Shown here: piece by piece, positions 31,427-41,900 of the stretch
Numbering within the stretch: position 1 is the first letter of the stretch
Layout: each line of letters begins with the position of its first letter
Source of the DNA: an uncultured Bacteroidales bacterium
GTDB taxonomy: Bacteria > Bacteroidota > Bacteroidia > Bacteroidales > Paludibacteraceae
Direction of reading: 5' to 3'
Assembly: GCA_903911085.1 (NCBI GenBank)
Contig: CAIWCC010000268.1
Location: 1-53,625 of the forward strand
DNA: 53,625 nucleotides
Position numbers and translations under genes: made by a program
Notes under the pieces: model-generated
What the model saw: only the letters and a program-made list of their open reading frames with translations
The model's database searches: none
Told to the model about the DNA's origin: nothing

Positions 31427-34400
31427 ATGAAAAGTCATAAACATAAACATATATTCTCCAATTTGAAACAAAAACATTTCTCATTGGCAAAATTCGTGCT
31501 GGTTATTTGTTTCTTAGCATCTATCCATCAAGCAAATGGCGCAACATACAATGCTGCTACCGAGGCGGAATTTGACATAGCTTATGCCAAGTCTGACAAT
31601 GGCGACATAATAAATATCATTTCCAACATTGTAATCACTTCCCCAAAAACCATCACAATAAGTGTCACAATAAACGGAAACGGAAATATTATTTCTGTAT
31701 TAAAACCAGGTATTGATGATAATGGCTTGCCGGTTGCAGATGCATCTGATTACAGGGTATTTTTTATAACAGGAACTCCAACTGTAACAATCAATAACTT
31801 AACAATCAAAGGTGGAAGTTGGTATAATGTTTTTGTGCAACAATTATGTACATTGAAATTAAACAGTTGTATAATTTCAAATTCAAGAGGAGGTGGTATA
31901 GCAAATTACGGTACAGTTTATTTGAATAAATCGCTGATAAGAAGGAACTTATCAAATTATGAAGGTGGCGGCTTTCAAAATGGGGAGAATGCTACAATGT
32001 ATATTGAAAATAGCTGTATCTCCGAAAACATAGAAATTTCTGGGAATGGACTAGGCGGAGGTGGAGGCGGCTCAAACCGAGGAAAATTATATATCAACAA
32101 TTCAAGTATTTCAAACAATAGGTGTTGTACCTATGGTGCAGGACTCAAAAATAGCGGTTCTGGTGTTATTTATATTGTAAACAGCAGCGTAACAGGCAAT
32201 GTAACTTACCAAGCATGGGTAGCTAAAGGTGGTGGAATTGGGAACAGCGGAGGAAATGTATATGCTGTAAATACCCTTTTTGCACATAATTATCACATTC
32301 TTAGTGGAACACAAGGAAACACTTCAACCTTCGAGTTGGATGATATTGAAGCAAACATTGCTAAATATCCATACCCAAGTTGGTATCAACAAAAAATATT
32401 TTTATATTATTGCATTTATCACGCTGATTTACCCAGCGGAACAAATTCCGTTGTAGGCAATGTACAATATGCTGGTTTGAAGGATGGTACTAATAACACC
32501 ATTTTTTCGGGTGGTTTACTTACAAAAATGACCGACCATATAGGACAAGATATATCAACAACAATGCTTTATAGACCCTATTTGTACAATTATAATGGAA
32601 CGGTTGCCCCTACATTAAAATCAAACAATTTTTTGTTAAGTAATAAAGGAACACAAACCCGATTTGCGAATAATAACAATGTCAACCCAGTAGTTGCATA
32701 TTACAACAAAACAACAAGCTTGTGGGTTAATCTTATTGGAGTTGGTGTTGCAGCCAATTTTGTTGGTACCGACCAAGTGAACGCAACCCGTTCAAATCCA
32801 CCCAACGTGGGAGCAATAGAAAGTGCTACAGGCAATTTATTTAAAGTTAGTGCGCAAAACAATGAATTGGGAACTGTTACTGGACAAACTAGTGAAGGCG
32901 ATTTATATACATCAGGAGCTACTATTTCATTTACAGCTACTCCCAACTCAAGTTTAGGTTTTGTTTGTTGGGATTATGTTACTGGTGGAACCGGCATAGC
33001 ATCTACAACCAATCCTTATACTTTTTCGGTAACTAAAGATGTTGTATTAGTTCCAGTTTATAATACCTTGTCGGTATCCACTAACACCTTAAGTTTGGAA
33101 GGCAATGCCAATAGTAACTCTTTAGATATTAACTCTTCCACAACATGGACGGCCAGTTCAAATCAAACTTGGTTATCATTAAGTGACAATAGTGGCAATG
33201 GAAATTTAAAACTTAATTTTATTGCAACCGCAAATCCAAAGATAACATCTCGTTCGGCTATTGTAAAAATTTCAGCACATGGATTTACCGATAAAACAAT
33301 AACCGTTACTCAAGCGGCTGGCGACCCAGTAATGTCAATATCAGCTGCCACTGTTTCTGTCGACAAAATTGAAAATAGTATTGGAAGTATAGAATTAACA
33401 AACAACGTTTCGTGGACAGCAACAGCCAATCAGACTTGGTTAAAATTCAAATCTTATGGGTATGGCAGCGCAACCCTTAATTTTATCACTTTGTCTGACA
33501 ATCCTGGAGTAATTGCCAGACAAGCCATTGTAACAATCAAAGCAAATGGGGTGTCAGACAAAATCATTACTGTAACTCAAGCAGGAGCAGATGCCACTTT
33601 GTCAACATCGGCAAGTACGGCAGACCTTGCAAAAACAGCCAACAGCAGCGCAACCATTAAAGTTACTTCCAACACGGCTTGGACAGCCAAAGCTGACCAA
33701 AGCTGGCTATCGGTAACTTTGAATGGAACAGGCAATCAAGTATTAACTATTGCGGCACTTACTGCCAATCCATCATTATTGACACGGTCGGCAATAATAA
33801 CATTAAAAGCTTCTGGAGCAACCGACCAAACCATTACTGTAGTTCAAGCCGCAGGAGATGCCTCGTTAGAAATTTCATCAAATACTGCGTCAATAAATAA
33901 AAATATCAATAGTGTAGCAAGTATTGATGTTACATGCAATACCGTTTGGACAGCCACCTCCAACCAAAGCTGGCTAAAGGTAAGCCCTGGTGCTACAGGA
34001 GATGCCGCAATTACATTGACAGCAAACACTGCAAACCCTTCAGTATCAATTCGCACGGCAATTGTAACTATAAAAGCCGAAGGGTTAGCCAACAAAACAA
34101 TTACTGTAAATCAGCAAGTTGGCGATCCAATTTTATCGGCTTCAAATGCTTCTGTAAACATTGCCAATACCAAGTATAGTACTGCCAATAAGACTGTTAC
34201 TTCAAACACTACTTGGAGTGCTACTACTACCGAAGATTGGCTTTCTGTAGAATCGGACATTACTGGAAACCACGCACTTGTTTTGACTGCCAATTCCGAT
34301 AATCCGACATTAACCACTAGAAATGCAATTGTAACATTAAAAGCTTTGGGAACAGCTGATATTGTTTTTACTGTAATTCAAGAAGCAAGTCTGCCAACCT

Positions 34401-35239
34401 TATCAGTCCCGAACAATACCGTTAATATTGACCCCAATGCCAACAATACAGCCTCAGTGAATATTAGCAGCAACTCTGTTTGGACAGCATCATCTAATCA
34501 AAGTTGGTTAACTGTAAGTTCATATTCTTCCAACAATTCAGCAATTACTCTCACTGCTGCAAATACTACAGAAACCAGACAGGCAGTGGTAACAATTTCA
34601 GTAGCAGGCATTTCTGATAGAAGAATAAACGTTATTCAATCGTCGCCTACATCACAGAATAAATATCAAATGAATATGACCGTTACAGCCATTGTTACCG
34701 TCAATGACAATGAGCTTGCAACAACCAATACTCAGATGTCCACTTATATAGATGATGAATGTAGAGGTTCGGCGAAATTGCAGTATGTTGCAGCATCTAA
34801 GCGATATATGGCTTTTATTATGGTGTGGGGTAATAAGGAAGACATGTACAAAACAATTACTTTTAAGAGTTTAGATCTTACCAACAATGAAGAACATACT
34901 GCAATCAATGGCTCACTAAGTTTTATGCCCGAAACCATTGCTGGATCAGCTGTAAACCCTTACGCTATTCGCTTTTTTAGAATGATTACTTCTATCGATA
35001 ATGAAAATGTTGAAAATGTGAGCATTTATCCAAATCCAGTAAATGATGTTTTGCACATCAACTGCCAACCTGGTGATATTCAAGAGATACAAATTACTGA
35101 CGCAACAGGTAGGAACTTAATTGGATACACAAAAATGAATACCAACTACATCAATACGAGCCATCTTATAAAAGGGGTATATTTTCTCCATTTAAAATGC
35201 AATGGTAGTATATCGGTTCATAAAATTGTGAAACAGTAA
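31427..35239 (+). CDS. T9SS-secreted beta-helix/BACON protein (1270 aa)
   Basis: This is an exported surface protein of likely binding or adhesive role. The signal peptide has a basic n-region (MKSHKHKH) and a hydrophobic core at about 22-33, with likely cleavage near ANG (about 38). A right-handed parallel beta-helix follows (about 60-300), with short repeats such as LYINNSSISNNR and IYIVNSSVTGN and many GGG turns. A linking region with an unusual CC pair near 229 leads to a bacterial repeat-like domain (472-545; SFTATPNSSLGFVCW). Six BACON units (545-1072), the DECRG module (1079-1186) and a T9SS type A sorting domain (1192-1270; YPNPVNDVLHINCQ) complete it. It lies 192 bp after giant 2 with the hairpin between and no clear promoter, so it is probably co-transcribed. 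The head is unrelated to those of the other two BACON proteins, while the tail is shared. Confidence 0.88.
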   Translation: MKSHKHKHIFSNLKQKHFSLAKFVLVICFLASIHQANGATYNAATEAEFDIAYAKSDNGDIINIISNIVITSPKTITISVTINGNGNIISVLKPGIDDNGLPVADASDYRVFFITGTPTVTINNLTIKGGSWYNVFVQQLCTLKLNSCIISNSRGGGIANYGTVYLNKSLIRRNLSNYEGGGFQNGENATMYIENSCISENIEISGNGLGGGGGGSNRGKLYINNSSISNNRCCTYGAGLKNSGSGVIYIVNSSVTGNVTYQAWVAKGGGIGNSGGNVYAVNTLFAHNYHILSGTQGNTSTFELDDIEANIAKYPYPSWYQQKIFLYYCIYHADLPSGTNSVVGNVQYAGLKDGTNNTIFSGGLLTKMTDHIGQDISTTMLYRPYLYNYNGTVAPTLKSNNFLLSNKGTQTRFANNNNVNPVVAYYNKTTSLWVNLIGVGVAANFVGTDQVNATRSNPPNVGAIESATGNLFKVSAQNNELGTVTGQTSEGDLYTSGATISFTATPNSSLGFVCWDYVTGGTGIASTTNPYTFSVTKDVVLVPVYNTLSVSTNTLSLEGNANSNSLDINSSTTWTASSNQTWLSLSDNSGNGNLKLNFIATANPKITSRSAIVKISAHGFTDKTITVTQAAGDPVMSISAATVSVDKIENSIGSIELTNNVSWTATANQTWLKFKSYGYGSATLNFITLSDNPGVIARQAIVTIKANGVSDKIITVTQAGADATLSTSASTADLAKTANSSATIKVTSNTAWTAKADQSWLSVTLNGTGNQVLTIAALTANPSLLTRSAIITLKASGATDQTITVVQAAGDASLEISSNTASINKNINSVASIDVTCNTVWTATSNQSWLKVSPGATGDAAITLTANTANPSVSIRTAIVTIKAEGLANKTITVNQQVGDPILSASNASVNIANTKYSTANKTVTSNTTWSATTTEDWLSVESDITGNHALVLTANSDNPTLTTRNAIVTLKALGTADIVFTVIQEASLPTLSVPNNTVNIDPNANNTASVNISSNSVWTASSNQSWLTVSSYSSNNSAITLTAANTTETRQAVVTISVAGISDRRINVIQSSPTSQNKYQMNMTVTAIVTVNDNELATTNTQMSTYIDDECRGSAKLQYVAASKRYMAFIMVWGNKEDMYKTITFKSLDLTNNEEHTAINGSLSFMPETIAGSAVNPYAIRFFRMITSIDNENVENVSIYPNPVNDVLHINCQPGDIQEIQITDATGRNLIGYTKMNTNYINTSHLIKGVYFLHLKCNGSISVHKIVKQ
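33060..34640 (+). repeat. Array of six BACON-coding repeats
   Basis: Six units of about 260-275 bp share TWTASSNQxWLxxS and ITVTQAAGDx. They are less alike than those in the 49212 gene: unit 5 begins with the atypical STANKTVTSNTTWSATT. The last unit has the terminal form NIDPNANNTA and a shortened loop before the DECRG module. Confidence 0.85.
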
Positions 35240-35272
35240 AAACAAATGTTCAGCTACTGTATGGAAAATAGC

Positions 35273-35357
35273 ACGATTAAATAAAAATCGTAAAAGTTCA
35301 CTATGATTGAGCTTCAGCCTATTCAAAACATGTAGAGCCACAATTGGCTTTAGCCAA
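35273..35357. repeat. Small palindromes, possibly a decayed intergenic repeat
   Basis: Two short palindromes lie just after the beta-helix/BACON gene: ACGATT/AATCGT (35273-35291) and TTGGCT/AGCCAA (35344-35357). Wording such as GCTTCAGCC and GGCTTTAGCC recalls common Bacteroidota intergenic repeats. It may be a remnant of one. The signal is weak. Confidence 0.35.
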
Positions 35358-35417
35358 AATCATTAGACAATACTGCATTTAACACATAAAAAAAAAGCCC
35401 AAAGCTTAGTACATTAT

Positions 35418-35494
35418 CATTGAGTCCGCTTCTATTCTTATTTTTTATTGAACAAATAGAAAATAAAAATAGGAGTTGACTCAATGTTTTTTTT
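35418..35494 (+). terminator. Intrinsic terminator closing cassette 2
   Basis: CATTGAGTC (35418-35426) pairs perfectly with GACTCAATG (35478-35486). The inner strands TCTATTCTTATTTT and AAAATAAAAATAGGAG extend the stem. Eight T residues follow (35487-35494). It lies about 180 nt after the stop of the beta-helix/BACON gene and isolates cassette 2 from cassette 3. Confidence 0.8.
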
Positions 35495-35705
35495 AGCAAT
35501 AGTTACATGTGTAAAATATCATATTTCAAATTAGATGAACACCAAAATTTAACCAATAGAATTAAGTCAAAAACAGAATAATATTGATATTTATTAGAAC
35601 GTAAAGCCAAACAATTAACATAAAATACACAAAATATAATTCTAAGATGCTATTGATATTTACAATAATTTCTTCATTATTTTGCATAATCAATATTCCC
35701 TATCA
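35495..35705. other. AT-rich intergenic stretch, nothing recognised
   Basis: This is the sequence between the cassette 2 terminator and the phased boxes of giant gene 3. No gene-like open frame, strong hairpin or consensus promoter is seen here. Confidence 0.5.
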
Positions 35706-35886
35706 TCTACAGCAAATCACATAAATTACTACATGCACACTATTTATTACTACATAGTTATATAATTTATACTACAAGCGTTTTGTTTTTTGACGACCTT
35801 CTTACTTTTTGTCACAAAGTATGTACCTTTTGTCCCAAAGTTTATACCTTTTGTCCCAAAGTTTTTACGTTTTGTACAGGTGCTAA
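35706..35886 (+). promoter_or_regulatory. Phased box array upstream of giant gene 3 (clearest copy)
   Basis: Distal boxes start at 35706 (TCTACA), 35728, 35749 and 35771 (all ACTACA). Proximal units start at 35803, 35824, 35845 and 35866, exactly 21 bp apart. The second and third units share TACCTTTTGT then CCCAAAGTTT. The first is TACTTTTTGT plus CACAAAGTAT, and the fourth TACGTTTTGT. The last unit starts 35 nt before TACATTTG. Exact two-turn spacing suggests a regulator binding cooperatively on one face of the DNA. Confidence 0.78.
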
Positions 35887-35900
35887 TTAAAGTATTATTT

Positions 35901-35908
35901 TACATTTG
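35901..35908 (+). promoter_or_regulatory. -7 element of the giant gene 3 promoter
   Basis: TACATTTG fits TAnnTTTG. No good -33 element lies about 18 nt upstream (GTG at 35880-35882). With the 21-bp units ending there, this suggests an activator-dependent promoter. The leader would be about 55-60 nt. Confidence 0.65.
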
Positions 35909-35948
35909 TATGCATTTTCCACAATAAACAATTAGGATAAATAAAATT

Positions 35949-35970
35949 CATCACTAAATAATTAATTTTT
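35949..35970 (+). promoter_or_regulatory. Conserved AT-rich translation leader of giant gene 3
   Basis: CATCACTAAATAATTAATTT precedes the ATG and nearly matches the leader of giant gene 1 (ATCACTAAATAAATAATTTT). There is no Shine-Dalgarno sequence. Confidence 0.5.
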
Positions 35971-38900
35971 ATGAAAACACTACAAGTCTCACTTTTGAAT
36001 TTAATTTCAAGCTACAAGCAAAAAAGTGCTAAAAGTACTCCAAGCAAAAAGTGTACATCTTATTTACTGTGTCTGTTTACTATTTTGCTATTATTACCCA
36101 CGCAAAATATTTTAGCCAATCAACCGCCTACAGATTTTGCCAATTATTTTGTAGTGCAAACCGATGCAGCAAATCCATACAATGCTGTGACAGTACATTT
36201 AATTGGTCTTGATACCGATGGGTACAATGAAAGAGCCAATAACTTTGTTCTTTCATATTCGACTGATGGAAAAAATTTTATTGGGTTGATTAAATATGAC
36301 ATAACAACTTCTTCGATGGATTTTATAAAGAATACAGGTTATACATATACTGACTCTACCAAAGAAGCAACCTTAAGAGGCAAGATACAAAATATTAATA
36401 TAGCTTATGAAGGGCAACAAATATATGTATCGTTTAAATGGTATTTCCCTCAAAAAGCATCTGGTTTGCCAATTACATTTCGTTTAGCAGGTAGCTGGAT
36501 AAAAGATTATGACCAAAGCAAGCCTAAACCTGAGAATTTTACAGAGGATAAACTTGTGACATTAAATACGTTTAATCCAACAACCTTAGTCAACCCAATA
36601 TTAAAAACGATAAATGGAACAACAGATAGTAACTGGTTTAACTTTGCATGGACTTCATACGATGCATCAAAAGTTACTACAAGTTTGGAGTTACACAGCA
36701 AATCGGACTACAATTCAAAAATTACTGGTGCAACCATTGCAAATGGCGGTGCAGGCAACTTGAATATTAAGTTAGATGTATTAAACAAGGTAAATTCAGT
36801 ATACCCAAAACTTGTTTTCACTTCAATATCAACCGATACCATTATTTATGAAAAAATAATGCCTGAAGTTCAAGTTAGTGGTTTTCAATATCCCAAAATA
36901 AGTTCTATATCGTTTGACAAATGTAACAATAAAGTATCACTCAACTGGAGCATTAATGTGCCTACAAAAGTTGATTATAATTCCAAAACATATATATATC
37001 GTAAAAGCAAAGGTGTAAAACAATATACACTCCTAACTCCTAGCGGGTTAGCAAATGACATATTCACCTGTGATGATTCAAATGCTGCATTTGATTCTGT
37101 ATATACTTATATTGTACGAGTATGTCCTAATTTTTTGTCACCTACTGCCACTGCATTTACTAATGAAAAAGCATCCAATTTTTTACCTGAACTAAAAGAT
37201 ACAATAACAATTACTCCTACACGTCAGAAAATTGATTTCAGTAGCTTTACTGCAAAGGGTAATTTGGCAGTAGTAAATGTTAGTGCTGCCAACGTTGTGT
37301 TGTCGTGGAAGGCCAACTGGTGTACAAATAATCCTAACACGATAAATATTATCAGAAAAGACGATTTAAATCCTTTGGATATCTTTAATGAACCCGTTAA
37401 AGGAAGTTCTTTGAGGTATGTCGACACTAAAGTTGTCAATAGAAAAAAATACAGATACTGTTTAGTTGCTGATAATGGTGGGAGAATAGATTCGAGTGAA
37501 TGGGTGACTGTATTAATTGAGGATCAATGTAAGTTTATGAAATTAACTACGACCAAAGGAGTGTTAAATGATCGCGTCCGATTGTCGTGGGAAATTGATA
37601 AACCCGAATTGAACAAGAAATTTGTGATTTACAGAAAACTGTATGACAATAATTCAAATTTGTTCGATTATGAAATGATAGGAGAAAAACAATCATCCAA
37701 TAGTATTGAAAATTGGGAAGATTTATCAATTTCTCCGGGAGTTTTATACAAATATAAAATTGAATCATATTATCAACCACCAACTGGAACTTATATCACT
37801 GTACCTTCAGTTGATTCAATTGGTGATGGATTAGGATTTAGCCAACCCATAGGCACCATCAGTGGCAATATAGTTTTTGGGTCCGGTACTTCTGTTGATA
37901 GTGTAAATGTATCGTTAGATAATAAAAATGGTGATCAGAAACTATATAAAAGTTTAAAATTCAGTAGTACAGACCTTGCTCAAGGTGGTACCGTGAAACT
38001 CAAGGCAACAAAACATGGTTGTGTTGAAAAAGGTTTTACTTGGCAAGCAATGTTGCAACCTGCAAATAGAACACAAACAGATGCTACTATTTATGAAATG
38101 AAAAATGAATATTCTATTCGATTGGATGGTAATATCATAAGAGTGTATTTCAGTAAAAATTTAAGTCCAGTACTACAATTAAGTCAAGACATAAGCAGCA
38201 TTTCTAAAGACAGATACTTCCAACTTACAGTTAGTTATAATAGCACTAGTAAAAAATTAGCGCTATATATTGATGGAGTTTTAGCAATCAATAAAATTCT
38301 AACAGACACATATACCTGTAAAAATGGAATAGAAGCAAAGCTAGCTACCTCATACATTGCAAACGGAAAGAACTATCTAGGATTGATAGATGAAATGCGT
38401 TTATGGAATAGCGAATTGACTTCCAAAGATATCAAAAACAATTTTGACCGTTATTTGTCGGGCTCAGAAACAGATTTGATTGGTTACTGGCAAATGGACG
38501 AAGGCATTGGTGGTTTTGCTTTTGACAAATCGAACGTGAGCAAAAGTTACAACGAAAATCACATTACATTGAAGGGTGTAGAATCTTCGGAGTCAGTACC
38601 AACGCCAGAGCAACTCAGCATAAAATCTACCACTGACGCTAATGGCAACTACCTCATATCTGGCGTACCCTACAAAGGAAACGGATCGACCTATGATGTA
38701 ACACCCGCCTTGGGAACACATGAATTTGAACCCAAAAGCCAGCGTCTATTTATTGGTGGCGCAAGTTCGGAAGTACAAAGTAAAATTAATTTTAAAGACA
38801 TTTCGTCTTTCGAAATAAGAGGATATGTATATTATCAAAACACGAATTATCCAGTAGAAGGTATTCAATTTAAGGTGGATGGTGTTACTTGTACACGTGA

Positions 38901-41900
38901 TAATGAATTAATATTATCAAATGCCAATGGAGAATATATTATTGATGTACCAATAGGCGAGCATAAAATAACATTATTTAAAAACGGTCATACTTTTGAT
39001 AATAATAATCCTACAATAAAATTAGGACTATCATTTAATTTTAATGTAAAAAGAAGAGATATCAATTTTAGTGATATTACCAAAGTAAAATTGGTAGGCC
39101 GAGTAGCCGGAGGAGATGTACAAGCGGCCAAACCAATCGGGTTCAATCGTAGTACAGCCAATATCGGTCAAGCAACAGTGACTATACAACCTGTAATTAA
39201 AGAAAAATACCAATTATACTTCACTAAAACAGTTCCAGACAACAAAGATCAATACGGAAAAAGTATCCTAACATTAGGCAATGGAAATTTAATTGTAAAA
39301 AGCCAAGCGAAAGTGAATTTTGGAGGCGATACTATTAATATCACAACTGATAATAACTCTGGAGAATTTTCAGTGATGGTTCCGCCAATTCCAATGAAAA
39401 TTATCAATGTCGTGGCAACGGGTATCGACAAATCAAAATTCTATTTAGACAATCAGCCTAAAATAGACATGCAACCTACAATTACAACCTTCGATACCAT
39501 TCATTCAGGTATGAAAGTTGTCAACTTGGATACATTGCAAATTATTGATTCATGCATCTACAACCAAAGATTGAATTTAACTTATCAAGTTCCAAGTCCT
39601 GTATTTACAATAAAGGATAAAGCGTATACCTATAATGCTTTTGGAGATTCAAAATTAATGTACGAAGATCCAAATAACGCTCTTAATAAAGATTCGTTAG
39701 TATTAGTTACCAAAGAAAATGAAGTTGCGAAATACAAAATGGGTTTTCCAATTTTCACTCAAGGAGAATATTACACTTTCAATATAGAAGCTTATGAAAG
39801 TTATGTACATCCAATAACTAAGAAAGAAGATAGAGTACCATTGAACGGAAAGACTTTTCAAATAGAGAATAAACTCCGCCCTAATTCAGCCAAAACTGAG
39901 TATGCATTGGATTCGTTGGGTCAATACTCTTATACTTTTAGGGCAGGGAATCCAGTTTTAACAGGCGATTATACTATGGGCATGACTGCTACAATGACAT
40001 ACAATAAAACTACCATAAACTGGATGAATAACGGAACAATAGGACTTAGAGGCATTGTTTTAGGTGGTGTAGGATCTGGCAATGGTGTTGATTTTGTAAC
40101 CAAAGGACCAGATAAAGTAATAGCCGTTTTGCGCGATCCTCCGGGATCAAATAGTTTTGCAACCTTGCAAAAAGGAACAACCGTCACGAATACGAATTCT
40201 TATAAAGGAATATTGAAAGGATCAAATAATAATAAGGTCAGTGCAAATTTAGGATTTAAATCCAATATTTCGACGGGTATAGGAGTAGCAGTCGACCTTG
40301 AAACAGAAGTAAAAGCGGAATGTGGTATTGGAATTGAATCATCATCGTCATTGTCTGGGTCAAAAACTACAACTGAAACATTTACAATGTCCGAGAGTAT
40401 TAGCACATCTTCTTCACCTGATTTTGTAGGAGCGATGGCCGATGTATTTATTGCTAACTCCAGCAATATCGGATTTGCAAAATGTAAGCAATTGGGCATT
40501 GTGCCCAATGGAAAAATATGGGATTTCAAGCAAACAGATAGCTATACGTATATCGACATGGGAGATACAACATCATTCCGATATACCCAAAATCATATTG
40601 TAACGAAGATGATACCCGAGTTTCGTAGGATGAGAGAAAGCATTCTGAAAAATATTGTAAAAGCTCCACAAACAAATTACTCGAGCTATAATACTTCATA
40701 TAAGCCAACAGATCCTGGATTTGGAACAAATGGAACGTACACATGGGTAAAACCTACCATTGTTCCAAAATTAATGATTGATTCAGTTCAATTCTTCACG
40801 AACCAAATAAACAATTGGGAAAATATTATTCGCCGAAATGAAATGGAGAAATTATGGGCAGCAGGTAAATCACCAATTGGGAATGATAGTGAGACAAAAT
40901 ATGACAGAACAAATTTGTCGATTGATGCAGGCGTAGTACTGAATAAATCTGTAACTAGAACCTCTACTAGTACATCAACTGCAGAAGAAACTTTCGAACT
41001 TAAGTTTGTTACCAATACAGAAGCAGGAGTTACAGTAAATGATTTTGGGGTAACTAAAACTTCTGAGAAAAGTGTAGGAGGTGGTTTCGAAACCAGTCAA
41101 GGTAAAACAACTGAAAAAACTGTATCATATGGTTACACTTTACAAGATGGCGATGCAGGTAATTATTTCTCGGTTGATGTATATATACCTACAACTGCTG
41201 TTGGAAGAGAGGGTGGTCCTATTTTCGTAACCAGAGGTGGAGCATCATCTTGTCCATACGAAAAAGGTGATACGACTGTATATTACGTAAATGCATCTAA
41301 TAAATCAGAATTATTAAGTACTCCAACAGTACAGATTGAAAAACCTGGACTAGAAGTACTAGTACCTACTGTAGGTGGCATTTCAAGTGGAAAGCAAGCT
41401 TCTTTTGAATTAGTTTTACAAAACCTATCATCAAGTAGCACAGCTTCTTGGTTGCAGTTATCGGTTGACCCTGCTTCAAATCCTCATGGTGCCATTATTA
41501 GTATTGATGGAACTCCATTAACAGCTCCACGTCTTTTCTTAGTAACAAGTACACCAATGCATAAAATTGCTAGAATTAGTCAATCGAGTACCGACGACTT
41601 GGACTTTAAGAATTTGCGTTTTGTACTTTCTTCGCCTTGTCAAAGTAGCATTAACGCTTCGGCACTAGTATCGGCTGAATTTGTGCCTTCGTGCAGCGAT
41701 TTGACTTTGCAGATTGATGACAGAACGTTGAATTCAGCAACTGGTAGCAATCTTACTGTTATTCTGAAAGATTTTGATAAGACTTACAAAAACTTTGGTG
41801 GTATACGTTTACAATACAAAGGTATAAATGATTTGAACTGGAGTTTGGCAAAAGAATTTGTGCTCGATACTACGATAATGAAACCATTGAGTAAAGATTA

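Noticed and set aside
35803-35886. Short regularly spaced repeats as a possible CRISPR array
   Set aside because: The units are 21 bp with no unique spacers between them, there are only four, no cas gene is near, and the same layout precedes other promoters.
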